NCBI RefSeq assembly: GCF_003471585.1
Contig: NZ_QRJO01000016.1
Coordinates: 1,607 to 50,804 of the forward strand
Direction: 5' to 3'
Origin: Collinsella sp. AM18-10
GTDB taxonomy: Bacteria > Actinomycetota > Coriobacteriia > Coriobacteriales > Coriobacteriaceae
DNA: 49,198 nucleotides
In this document: positions 25,824 through 33,835 of the stretch, piece after piece
Numbering within the stretch: the stretch's first letter is position 1
Layout of the letters: every line of letters starts with the position of its first letter
Notes under the pieces: generated by a model
Seen by the model: only the letters and a program-made list of their open reading frames with translations
Told to the model about the DNA's origin: nothing
Databases searched by the model: none
Made by a program: the position numbers and the translations under genes

Positions 25824-25856
25824 AATGTGACAAAGGGACTGTCCCTTTGTCACATT
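25824..25856. repeat. Perfect 15-bp palindrome (REP-like)
   Basis: AATGTGACAAAGGGA (25824-25838) and TCCCTTTGTCACATT (25842-25856) around a 3-nt loop. There is no strong T run. The same theme (CAAAGG..CCTTTG) recurs in the terminator at 28310 and, degraded, at 4484-4513. Confidence 0.7.
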
Positions 25857-25980
25857 CCATATCGCCGCGGTGGCCTAAAGGCCGCATAAATGTTTATTTA
25901 GCTGGGAAAACAGTACCATTCAAACATGGGCTGATTACCTATAATCCCGTCGAACGTTAAAATTGGGAGGAAACTGGCTT

Positions 25981-28008
25981 ATGGAACAAAAGGCAAAGGA
26001 AGTAGCCTCGCACGCTGCGATTCCTGTGAGCATCTCGGCGATGCTCGTCACGCTGGGCGTGGTGTACGGCGATATCGGCACCAGCCCCATGTATGTAACC
26101 AAGGCGCTCGTTGCCGGCAACGGCGGCATCGGAAGCGTCACGCAGGAGTTCGTGCTCGGCGCGCTCTCCCTTGTCGTGTGGACGGTCACGCTGCTGACGA
26201 CCGTCAAGTACGTGCTGATCTCGCTGCGCGCCGACAACCACGGCGAGGGCGGCATCTTTGCCCTGTACAGCCTGGTCAAGCGCTGCGGCAAGTGGCTTAT
26301 CATCCCCGCCATGCTGGGTGGGGCGGCGCTCCTCGCCGACGGCATCCTGACGCCGGCCGTTACCGTTACCACGGCTATCGAGGGCCTGCGCACCATTCCG
26401 GCGGTCCACGCCGTGCTCGGTGACGACCAGGGCCGCGTTGTCGCCATCACGCTCGCCATCATCATCGCGCTCTTCTTGGTGCAGCGCATCGGCACGGCCA
26501 AGATTGGCCACGCCTTTGGCCCCATCATGACGCTGTGGTTTTTGTTCCTGGGCGGTACGGGTCTGTTCTTTGTCTTCCAGTATCCCGCGGTGCTTTTGTG
26601 CCTCAACCCGCTGCGTGGCATCGGCTTTTTGCTGAGCCCCAACAACCATGCGGGCATCATGATCTTGGGCAGCTGCTTCCTGGCCACCACCGGTGCCGAG
26701 GCGCTCTATTCCGACATGGGCCATGTGGGCCGCGGCAACATCTACGCCACCTGGCCGTTCGTTAAGTGCTGCCTGCTGCTGTCCTACATGGGTCAGGGTG
26801 CGTGGCTTATCAACAACGCCGGCGACCCGGAGCTCATGGGCATCGCCGACCTCAACCCCTTCTACCAGATGCTCACCCCGGGCCTGCGTCCCTTTGCCGT
26901 CGGCCTTTCCACCGTCGCGGCCATCATCGCTTCGCAGGCGCTCATCACCGGCGCATTCTCGCTGGTGTCCGAGGCCAGCCGCCTGGACCTCATGCCGCAT
27001 ATGCAGGTCTTCTATCCTGCCGAGACCAAGGGTCAGCTCTACATCCCCATGGTCAACAACGTCATGCTCGTGGGCTGCGTCATCGTGGTGCTGTTGTTCC
27101 AGAACTCGGCGCACATGGAGGCTGCGTACGGCTTGGCTATTACCCTGACCATGATGTGCACGACGCTGCTGCTCTTCTTCTATCTGCACGTGGAGCGCAA
27201 GCTCAAGATCGCGCCGTGGATCTTTGCCGTCTTCTTCCTCATGCTCGAGGGTTTCTTCTTTGTGAGCTCGCTCACCAAGTTCTTCCACGGTGGCTATTTC
27301 ACCATCCTCATGGCCGCGCTCATCATGGGCATCATGGTGTGCTGGTACAACGGTACGGCTGTTGAGCAGCGCCAGTTTACGCTGCTGCCGCTGCGCAGCT
27401 ACCTGCCGCAGCTCAAGCGCCTGCGCGACGACGATCGCTACGAGCTTATGAGTGACAACATCGTGTACCTGACCAAGGACACCAATACCGACTACATCGA
27501 CCGCGATATCGTCTACTCGATCTTGGACAAGCACCCCAAGCGCGCTCGCGCCTGGTGGTTCGTGAATGTCGAGACCATGGAGGAGCCGCATACCTTTGCC
27601 TACTCGGTCGAGACGTTCGGCACCGACTACGTGTTCCGCGTGCATCTGTATCTGGGCTACAAGATCAACCAGCGCGTCAATGCCTATCTGCGTCAGGTTG
27701 TTCAGGATCTGGCTGCCAGCGGCGAGCTGCCGGCACAGACGCATGACTACTCGGTCTACAAGGATCCGGGCAACATCGGCACGTTTAAGTTCGTCATGAT
27801 CCGCAAGCTTCTGGCGCCCGAAAGCGACGTGGAGCCCAGCGAGCGTACGGCCATCACGCTCAAGTACATCATCCGCCGCGCTGCCGGCACTCCCGCGCGC
27901 TGGTACGGCCTGGAGAACTCCAACGTGAGCTTTGAGTACGTGCCGCTGTTCACCAAGTTTAAGGCCGTGAGCAAGATGCAGCGCCTGGCTCCCGACGAGC
28001 GGCCGTAG
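25981..28008 (+). CDS. kup: Kup-type potassium uptake permease
   Basis: A 675-residue K+/H+ symporter. The family's hallmark VVYGDIGTSPMYV is at about residues 26-38, and DNHGEGGIFALYSL follows. About 12 membrane segments fill residues 15-460, then a cytoplasmic C-terminal domain of ~200 residues. ATG 25981 with GGGAGG at 25964-25969. No c-di-AMP riboswitch could be recognised in the short upstream gap. The next genes (small membrane protein, KdpDE-like pair) suggest that its expression or activity responds to potassium or osmotic signals. Confidence 0.94.
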   Translation: MEQKAKEVASHAAIPVSISAMLVTLGVVYGDIGTSPMYVTKALVAGNGGIGSVTQEFVLGALSLVVWTVTLLTTVKYVLISLRADNHGEGGIFALYSLVKRCGKWLIIPAMLGGAALLADGILTPAVTVTTAIEGLRTIPAVHAVLGDDQGRVVAITLAIIIALFLVQRIGTAKIGHAFGPIMTLWFLFLGGTGLFFVFQYPAVLLCLNPLRGIGFLLSPNNHAGIMILGSCFLATTGAEALYSDMGHVGRGNIYATWPFVKCCLLLSYMGQGAWLINNAGDPELMGIADLNPFYQMLTPGLRPFAVGLSTVAAIIASQALITGAFSLVSEASRLDLMPHMQVFYPAETKGQLYIPMVNNVMLVGCVIVVLLFQNSAHMEAAYGLAITLTMMCTTLLLFFYLHVERKLKIAPWIFAVFFLMLEGFFFVSSLTKFFHGGYFTILMAALIMGIMVCWYNGTAVEQRQFTLLPLRSYLPQLKRLRDDDRYELMSDNIVYLTKDTNTDYIDRDIVYSILDKHPKRARAWWFVNVETMEEPHTFAYSVETFGTDYVFRVHLYLGYKINQRVNAYLRQVVQDLAASGELPAQTHDYSVYKDPGNIGTFKFVMIRKLLAPESDVEPSERTAITLKYIIRRAAGTPARWYGLENSNVSFEYVPLFTKFKAVSKMQRLAPDERP

Positions 28009-28068
28009 ACGTCGGCGGCTACACGGAGTTGGTTTTTGATGGATAAGCATGAGGCCGGGGAGGTAAAC

Positions 28069-28263
28069 ATGGATACAAAGGCGCTCGATGGCCATGAGGC
28101 GGTGGTCGAAATGGTGCGTGAGGCGCGCGTCGACGCCGCCGAAGATCGGTTCTTTACGAATCGTGCCAACATGGATATGGCCGATCGCGTAATTTCGATC
28201 GTGGCACTGGTATTTGGAGCGGTGTGCGTGTGTGCCCTGCTCGCGCACGTGCTGTTTGTCTAG
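28069..28263 (+). CDS. Small membrane protein, unknown
   Basis: A 64-residue protein: a charged N-terminal half (VVEMVREARVDAAEDRFF) and one C-terminal hydrophobic helix (VISIVALVFGAVCVCALLAHVLFV) running to the end. ATG 28069 is preceded by GGGGAGG with 6 nt spacing; an in-frame ATG at 28039 is a weaker option. It starts 60 bp after kup and ends before a strong terminator, so kup and this gene likely share a transcript. A regulatory or accessory subunit of Kup is a guess from context only. Confidence 0.65.
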   Translation: MDTKALDGHEAVVEMVREARVDAAEDRFFTNRANMDMADRVISIVALVFGAVCVCALLAHVLFV

Positions 28264-28309
28264 CGACCGCAGGCTGTAAAGGCTATACACTTGGAACCAC
28301 CACAAGGGG

Positions 28310-28358
28310 AAACCACCACAAAGGTGCCTGTCCCCTTTGTGGTGGTTTTTGTTTTTGA
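28310..28358 (+). terminator. terminator after the kup unit
   Basis: 15-bp arms AAACCACCACAAAGG (28310-28324) and CCTTTGTGGTGGTTT (28334-28348), then TTTTTGTTTTT. The left arm is partly duplicated just upstream (AACCACCACAA near 28294). The KdpD-like gene starts only ~20 bp downstream. Confidence 0.85.
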
Positions 28359-28376
28359 GAGAGGGGCGGGGCGCTG

Positions 28377-30002
28377 ATGGACGTCCATGCGGACGGCGAT
28401 ATTGCCGAGAACTTTTGGTGGCGGCGCACAACGCTGACGCGTCGCAGCCCTCTGTATGACGCCTGCGTATCGGCGGGGCTGCTGGTCGCCGCGACGATTA
28501 CGAGCGTGCTGCTCGACCATCCGGGTCTCGCGCCGAGCATCATGATCGTCTATGTGTTCGCCGTGCAGCTGTGCGCGTTCTTTACCTGGAGCCGCCTGTA
28601 TTGCTTGCTGAGCTCGGCTGCCGCCGTGGCGCTCTACAACTTCTTGTTTGTCGACCCGCGCTACTCGCTGTCGTTTATCGACCGTGTTTATCCCGGCATG
28701 TTATTCATCATGTTTGCGGTCTCGCTCGTGTCGAGCTCGATTGCGTTGGCCCTGCGCCGTGCCTTGGCGCAGGCCGCCGCTAGCGACCGCCGCACGCAGA
28801 TGGTGCTCGAGACCAACCGCATGCTGCAGCGCTGCGCCGATCAGCAGCAGATTGTCCATGCTATGGCAACGCAGCTGGCGCGTCTTTCGGGCTGTCCTGT
28901 CGTGTGGTACAGCGCCGACGCCGAGGGCGATGACCTGCTGCCGCGTGCGACATACACGGCCGTGGGCGATGTCGCGCCGGTGCATGAACTGGCGCCGCAG
29001 ATGCCGCCGCGGCTCTCGGCGTCCGCCTATGTGGGAACGCCGCTCGATGCCACCTACGGCGGCTCGGCGTTCTACGGCATCTACCTGACCGTGCGCTCGG
29101 GCGACACCATGGTGCGCGCGGGCGATCCCGCCTCGGTGGTGGGCGTGCTGGCTATCGTTGCCGAGCCCGACGTGCTGACGCACGAAGAGCGGACACTTGC
29201 CGATGCCATCGTGAGCGAAGGCGAGCTGGCACTCGATCGCGCCCGCGCCATGGAGGCCCGCGAGGAGGCGGCGGTGCTTGCCAAAAATGAGCAGCTGCGC
29301 GCCAATCTGCTGCGCTCCATCTCGCACGATCTGCGCACGCCGCTTACCAGTATTTCGGGTAATGCCGACGTGCTGCTCGATCAGGGTTCGACCGGCACCG
29401 CGGTGCTCGATGCCCAGACGCGCCGCGGCCTGCTGCTATCCATTCGCTCGGATGCGCTGTGGCTCAACGCCACCGTCGAGAACCTGCTCGCCATCACCAA
29501 ACTCGAGGGCGGCGGCATGCATCTGGCGACTACGCTCGAGCTCATGGACGATATCGTCGAGGAGGCGCTGCGCCACGTGAACCCGGCCGTGCGCGAGCAC
29601 GATCTTAAGGTGGTGGCGTGCGACGAGCCGGCGCTCGTCAATGTCGATGCGCGCCTGATGGTGCAGCTGGTGGTAAACCTGGTGAACAATGCCATTACCT
29701 ACACGCCCGCAGGCTCGCATATCGTGATCTCGATTGACGCCGGCGATGGACGCGTGGCGTGCTCGGTGGCCGATGACGGCCCGGGCATTGCTCCCGAGGA
29801 CCGCGAGCGTATCTTTGAGTCGTTCTACACCGCCAACCATGGTTTGGCCGATAGCCGACGCAGTGTGGGCCTGGGGCTTTCGCTTTGCCGCTCCATTGCG
29901 CTGGCGCATGGCGGTAGCATAGAGGTTGCCGCGGCGGACCCGCACGGCTCGGTCTTTATGATCGAGCTTCCCGCCGCCGACGTTTCGTTTGATAAGGAGT
30001 AG
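28377..30002 (+). CDS. KdpD-like sensor histidine kinase, short form
   Basis: A 541-residue kinase with the KdpD C-terminal architecture: a four-helix DUF4118 membrane domain (~25-130; SLSFIDRVYPGMLFIMFAV), a GAF-like domain (~140-290), HisKA with SISHDLRTPLTS (His317), and HATPase_c (LVVNLVNNAITYTP, DDGPGI, VGLGLSLC). The large N-terminal KdpD/Usp cytoplasmic sensor half of classical KdpD is missing. ATG 28377 follows a GAGAGGGGCGGGG tract. It is followed 4 bp later by its response regulator. The potassium role is inferred from family and from kup upstream; kdpFABC is not here. Confidence 0.88.
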   Translation: MDVHADGDIAENFWWRRTTLTRRSPLYDACVSAGLLVAATITSVLLDHPGLAPSIMIVYVFAVQLCAFFTWSRLYCLLSSAAAVALYNFLFVDPRYSLSFIDRVYPGMLFIMFAVSLVSSSIALALRRALAQAAASDRRTQMVLETNRMLQRCADQQQIVHAMATQLARLSGCPVVWYSADAEGDDLLPRATYTAVGDVAPVHELAPQMPPRLSASAYVGTPLDATYGGSAFYGIYLTVRSGDTMVRAGDPASVVGVLAIVAEPDVLTHEERTLADAIVSEGELALDRARAMEAREEAAVLAKNEQLRANLLRSISHDLRTPLTSISGNADVLLDQGSTGTAVLDAQTRRGLLLSIRSDALWLNATVENLLAITKLEGGGMHLATTLELMDDIVEEALRHVNPAVREHDLKVVACDEPALVNVDARLMVQLVVNLVNNAITYTPAGSHIVISIDAGDGRVACSVADDGPGIAPEDRERIFESFYTANHGLADSRRSVGLGLSLCRSIALAHGGSIEVAAADPHGSVFMIELPAADVSFDKE

Positions 30003-30006
30003 CGCT

Positions 30007-30720
30007 GTGCCGAACTCTGCCGTGAAACCGCTCATCTTGGTCGTTGAGGACGATCCCGCCGTCCGCAACCTTATCGTCGCCGCGCTCGAGGCGCACGGCT
30101 TGCGCCATATGGCCGTGGAGACCGCACATGCTGCCATCGCCGCCGCCTCGTCGCAGGCGCCGAGCATTGTGCTGCTCGATCTGGGCCTGCCCGATATGGA
30201 CGGCGTCAAGGTGGTGGAGTCGGTGCGCACGTGGTCGGGCATGCCGATCATCGTGGTCTCGGCGCGCAGCGAGGACGCGGACAAGATCCGCGCGCTCGAT
30301 GCTGGTGCCGACGACTACCTGACCAAGCCGTTTTCGGTCGAGGAACTGCTCGCGCGCATTCGCACGACGCTCAGGCGCCTTTCGTATGCGCAAACGGGCG
30401 GCGTTGCCTCCGAGGGCTCGTTCGATACCGGTGAGCTGCATATCGATTTTGATGCTGGCATCGCCATGATGGATGGCGAGGAACTGCACCTGACGCCGAT
30501 CGAGTACAAGCTCCTGTGTCTGCTGGCGCACAACGCCGACAAGGTGTTGACGCACCAGTTTATCCTGCACGAGATTTGGGGCACGGCGACCAAGAGCGAC
30601 CTGGCGAGCCTGCGCGTCTTTATGGGCACGCTGCGCAAGAAAATCGAGTCCGACCCCGCGCATCCGCGCTATATCCAGACGCATGTGGGCATCGGCTACC
30701 GATTGGTCATCCAAGGCTAG
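30007..30720 (+). CDS. KdpE-like response regulator
   Basis: A 237-residue OmpR/PhoB-type regulator. Receiver: VVEDDPA acidic pocket, phospho-acceptor Asp58 in LLDLGLPDMDG, and TKPF lysine. C-terminal winged helix: LHLTPIEYKLLCLLAHNADKVLTH and RVFMGTLRKKIESDP, ending IGYRLV. The start is GTG 30007 with AAGGAG close upstream. It pairs with the kinase 5 bp before. A palindromic repeat follows at 30745. Confidence 0.9.
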   Translation: MPNSAVKPLILVVEDDPAVRNLIVAALEAHGLRHMAVETAHAAIAAASSQAPSIVLLDLGLPDMDGVKVVESVRTWSGMPIIVVSARSEDADKIRALDAGADDYLTKPFSVEELLARIRTTLRRLSYAQTGGVASEGSFDTGELHIDFDAGIAMMDGEELHLTPIEYKLLCLLAHNADKVLTHQFILHEIWGTATKSDLASLRVFMGTLRKKIESDPAHPRYIQTHVGIGYRLVIQG

Positions 30721-30744
30721 ATCGCCAACCACCATCCCAATATG

Positions 30745-30811
30745 AGTTGCGGTGAAATACGGTCTAAATTTGCCTAACTCCAGGCAAAACAGTCCGTATT
30801 CCACCGCAACT
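30745..30811. repeat. palindromic intergenic repeat, copy B
   Basis: 18-bp arms at 30745-30762 and 30794-30811 match those of 11279-11347, and the interior forms its own TTTGCCT/AGGCAAA hairpin. It sits between the ends of two convergent genes (response regulator and RlmKL), 3 bp from the latter's stop. Confidence 0.75.
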
Positions 30812-30814
30812 TTG

Positions 30815-33382
30815 TTATTTGCCCTTGGGCTTGCTGGCGTAGAACTTCTTCTTTTTGGGCTTGCCGGCGGGGAAGGGCTTGCCGGCAAAGTTGGACTTGC
30901 CGTTGCCGGCCTGCGCGTGCGCGGGTACTGCCGCACGTGTCTTGCGGGCCTCGGGGTTGCGCAGTTCCTCGACGCGCTCGGCAATTTCCTCGGCGCTAAA
31001 GCCGACCTCGGCCATGGCGTCCTCGATGGGCAGGCGGCGCACGATGTAGCAGTGGTGCACCTTCTGGTTGCGCGCGAAGTCCTCGGGGATGGTCTGCGCC
31101 GTAATGTCCTCCAGCACCACGCCCGCGCGGGCGAGCTTGCGCGTTTCGGGGCGGAAGCCGCGCAGGTTGCAGCTAAAGATGGCATGGCCGCCCTGCGCGA
31201 GCAGGCGCGATACGCCGGCCAAAAGCTCAACATGGTCGCGCTGGACATCCCAGGTGCGACGGCCCATCTTGGACGAGTTCGAAAACGTGGGCGGGTCGAC
31301 AAAGATCAGGTCCCAGCGGTTGCGCGTCTGGCGCTGGTCGCGAATCCAGGCGAGCACGTCGTCGCGCACAAAATGATGCTGAGGCCCCACAAAGCCGTTC
31401 TGGCGCATGTTGCGCTCGGCCCAGTCCAGATAGGTGTTGGAGAGGTCGACCGTCACGGTCTCCTCGACGCCGCCATCGGCCGCGTAGCAGGTGGCGGTGC
31501 CGGTGTAGGCGAACAGGTTGAGGAAGCGGCGCGCCTGCTTGGCGTGCTCGCGCACCAGGTTGCGGGTGACGCGGTGGTCCAAGAAGATGCCGACGTCCAG
31601 GTAGTCGTCAAAGTTGACGGCAAAGGTGAGGCCGCCCTCTTCGATGAGCGGCAGGCGACGACGCGCGATATTGCCGCGCTCGCCCGAGCCGCCCTTGCCG
31701 GCGCCCTGCTTGCCGTACTGCGAGCCGCCGCGCGAACGCATGCGGGCCTTGGCGTGCACATGCTCGGCGGGAACATCTAGGATGCGCGGCGCGATGGCCA
31801 GAATGTCGAGCATACGGGCCTGGGCCAGTGCGGGGTCGATGGTCTTGGGCGCGGCGTATTCGGCGATGACGAGCCAGCGGCCCGGCGTCTGCGGGCAACC
31901 CTCGTACAGGTCGATAGCGGCGGAGTAGTCGGGCAGGTCGGCATCGTAGACGCGGTAGCAGCTCACGCCCTCGCGCCTGGCCCACTTGCGGCGCAGACGG
32001 GCATTCTTGCGCAGGCGGTTGGCGAACTGCTCGGACTCGGGGATGAGCACGGGCAGCGGCTTGCCGTCGCCCAGGTCGAGCATGGCGGCAGGCTCGGGCA
32101 TGGCGGAAGCGGCGGCTTCATCGTTGACTTCGTTGGCATCCGCAGCCTCGGCCTCGGCATCCGCACTGGTCGCAGCCTCAAACGCTGCGGCGGCGTGGTC
32201 GAGCGAAGGCCAGACTTCGACGGTCGCCTCTTCGTTGTTGGGCATGACGGCGATCGAGCGCTCGGGCTCGGTGTGGAGCGCGCGGGCCAGCAATCCGTCG
32301 CGGGTGAGCGCGGCGACCGGCGCCGCGGCAAGCTCGGGCGCGCGGCGCAACTCGCCGATGAGCGTCATGGTGTCATGCATGAGCGAAAGCGGTGTCTCGG
32401 TCGTATCCGCGACCACGGCGGCGCCGGCGACAGCGCCCGCGTGGTCCAGTACGGTGGCGGACTTGGCGGCGCAAAAATCGACAAAGCGCTTGTAGCCGGC
32501 ACATTTAACCATGCGCTCAGCGGTCTTGCGGGCGGCGGGGTCAACATCCACGGCCACGATGCGCGCCTGGCGCTCGCGCGCTGCCGCCTCGCGCTCGCGC
32601 GCCTCGGCAAGCAGCTGCTCCCACAGGGCGGCATCGTGCAGCTGCCAGCCCTCAAAGCCCCAGCGCTCGCGTGCGGCGCCCGGGGCGCGGTCGGTCAGAA
32701 TGTTCACGGCCTCCAGCAGCAGACCGCCGCCGGCGCACGAGGCATCGATCAGCGTGGGAAGGGCTTCGTTCTCGTAATCGTCGGCCGTCAGCTCGCGCTC
32801 GCATAGTGCGGTCCAGCCGACCTGCGCCAGCACCAGGGCGGCGTAGTCGGGGCGCAGCACGTGCGCGCCCTCGCCGGCGCGGGTCGCTGCGGGCGGTAGG
32901 CGTTTGAACAGCGGGTCGCCCGAAAGGTCCAGGCTGATGCTCGCGCGGCGCTGACGCAGCGAAAGCAGCAGGTGAACATCGGGATCGGCGGCGTCGACAT
33001 CGGCGCGACGGCCCGTGGTCTCGGCCAGACGGTCGCACAGCGCGTCCTTGGCGCGCAGGGCCGAGAAGCGCGTGTTGCGCAACTGCTCGGTCACGCCGCG
33101 GGCGGTGATGGCGATGGTGGCGCCGGGGCGGACGATGCTCTCCCAGGCGATGTCGTAAACGCTATCGTACAGTTCATCGGCATCCTGCGCCCCAAAGCGC
33201 CCGAGCACCACAAACACGCGGCTGGCCAGGCGCGACCACAGGCAGGCGCGGTAGCCTTCTTCGAGCTCGCCCTCAAACGTAGCGCGGCCTTTCAGGCGGC
33301 GGACATGCGAAAGCCCGAGGCGTTTAAGCTCATCGGCGAGTGCGGACTCAAAGCCCTCGGGGCAGCTTGCGTAAAATTCCAT
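30815..33382 (-). CDS. rlmKL: 23S rRNA methyltransferase RlmKL with degenerate RlmL half
   Basis: 855 residues, larger than the usual ~700. An N-terminal THUMP-containing part (MEFYASCPEGFE...) is followed by an RlmL-type and then an RlmK-type methyltransferase. The RlmK half looks intact: NLFAYTGTAT (~621), VTVDLSNTYLDWAERN, DLIFVDPPTFSNSS (~695), as for m7G2069. The RlmL half is altered: motif I reads DASCAGGGLLLEA instead of DP.CGSGT..IEA, and the expected NPPY is replaced by ADTTETP (~320), so m2G2445 activity is doubtful. An Ala/Glu/Asp-rich insert (~370-445) separates the halves. The C-terminus is Lys/Pro/Gly-rich, perhaps RNA-binding. Confidence 0.88.
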   Translation of the reverse strand: MEFYASCPEGFESALADELKRLGLSHVRRLKGRATFEGELEEGYRACLWSRLASRVFVVLGRFGAQDADELYDSVYDIAWESIVRPGATIAITARGVTEQLRNTRFSALRAKDALCDRLAETTGRRADVDAADPDVHLLLSLRQRRASISLDLSGDPLFKRLPPAATRAGEGAHVLRPDYAALVLAQVGWTALCERELTADDYENEALPTLIDASCAGGGLLLEAVNILTDRAPGAARERWGFEGWQLHDAALWEQLLAEAREREAAARERQARIVAVDVDPAARKTAERMVKCAGYKRFVDFCAAKSATVLDHAGAVAGAAVVADTTETPLSLMHDTMTLIGELRRAPELAAAPVAALTRDGLLARALHTEPERSIAVMPNNEEATVEVWPSLDHAAAAFEAATSADAEAEAADANEVNDEAAASAMPEPAAMLDLGDGKPLPVLIPESEQFANRLRKNARLRRKWARREGVSCYRVYDADLPDYSAAIDLYEGCPQTPGRWLVIAEYAAPKTIDPALAQARMLDILAIAPRILDVPAEHVHAKARMRSRGGSQYGKQGAGKGGSGERGNIARRRLPLIEEGGLTFAVNFDDYLDVGIFLDHRVTRNLVREHAKQARRFLNLFAYTGTATCYAADGGVEETVTVDLSNTYLDWAERNMRQNGFVGPQHHFVRDDVLAWIRDQRQTRNRWDLIFVDPPTFSNSSKMGRRTWDVQRDHVELLAGVSRLLAQGGHAIFSCNLRGFRPETRKLARAGVVLEDITAQTIPEDFARNQKVHHCYIVRRLPIEDAMAEVGFSAEEIAERVEELRNPEARKTRAAVPAHAQAGNGKSNFAGKPFPAGKPKKKKFYASKPKGK

Positions 33383-33457
33383 GGGTGACCTCTCTGGTTG
33401 CGTCGCTCCATTATATGATGGATGCTTCGTTTGCCCTTATCCTCGAAAGGAACCCAT

Positions 33458-33562
33458 ATGATTGATGCGTGCTCCTTGATTCCCATTTTCATTGCAACAG
33501 CCTCAGGACTCGGGGCCTCGCACAGGCTCCCGCCGCCTTACAGAACTGAAAGCTGGGCGTAG
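33458..33562 (+). CDS. Possible 34-residue peptide
   Basis: ATG 33458 has AAAGG at 33446-33450 with 7-nt spacing, and the frame runs to TAG at 33560. It contains a short hydrophobic stretch (SLIPIFIATASGL). It spans the inverted copy of the 40-bp repeat. The same peptide piece (LI.IFIATASGL) is readable on the minus strand of the repeat at 11-50. Whether it is translated is uncertain. Confidence 0.25.
   Translation: MIDACSLIPIFIATASGLGASHRLPPPYRTESWA
33474..33511 (-). repeat. Inverted copy of the 40-bp repeat
   Basis: Reverse complement of 12-49 and 126-163 with one mismatch in 38 bp. It lies at the left edge of the accessory region that follows, 90 bp upstream of the RlmKL start. Inverted copies this far apart can recombine to flip the DNA between them, or mark the ends of separately inserted elements. 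Confidence 0.75.
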
Positions 33563-33633
33563 GGCAAATCCATGGCACGTGACCTGCGATTGCTCGGCCA
33601 TAGATGGCGTAATCGAGGCCAAGGGAGGGCATC

Positions 33634-33783
33634 ATGTGCGAGGGAAACGAGAGCTGGTTCTGGCACGCGAACGACATGGTGGTGGCGGGCGACATGAACC
33701 TTGTGGTCCGCGTCCTGTGGGTCGCGCTCATCGTAGGCATCGGCGTCGCGACGATGCCTACGCTCTGGATCGTCACGAGGTAG
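33634..33783 (+). CDS. Small single-pass membrane protein, unknown
   Basis: A 49-residue ORF with a good ribosome site (AAGGGAGGG, 33621-33629). The N-terminal half is polar with a Trp-rich patch (ESWFWHANDMVV). The second half is a membrane helix (VVRVLWVALIVGIGVATMPT) with a short WIVTR tail. It is isolated between RlmKL and the convergent HAD gene. Function unknown; the size suggests a regulatory peptide or small toxin-like protein, but there is no direct evidence. Confidence 0.5.
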   Translation: MCEGNESWFWHANDMVVAGDMNLVVRVLWVALIVGIGVATMPTLWIVTR

Positions 33784-33835
33784 CGCGCCACGAACGGATG
33801 ACGAGGCACGCGGCGCATGCCACGCTGGCGGAACC

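Noticed and set aside
25857..25980. c-di-AMP (ydaO-type) riboswitch upstream of kup
   Set aside because: The gap is only ~124 bp and I could not find the conserved core elements.
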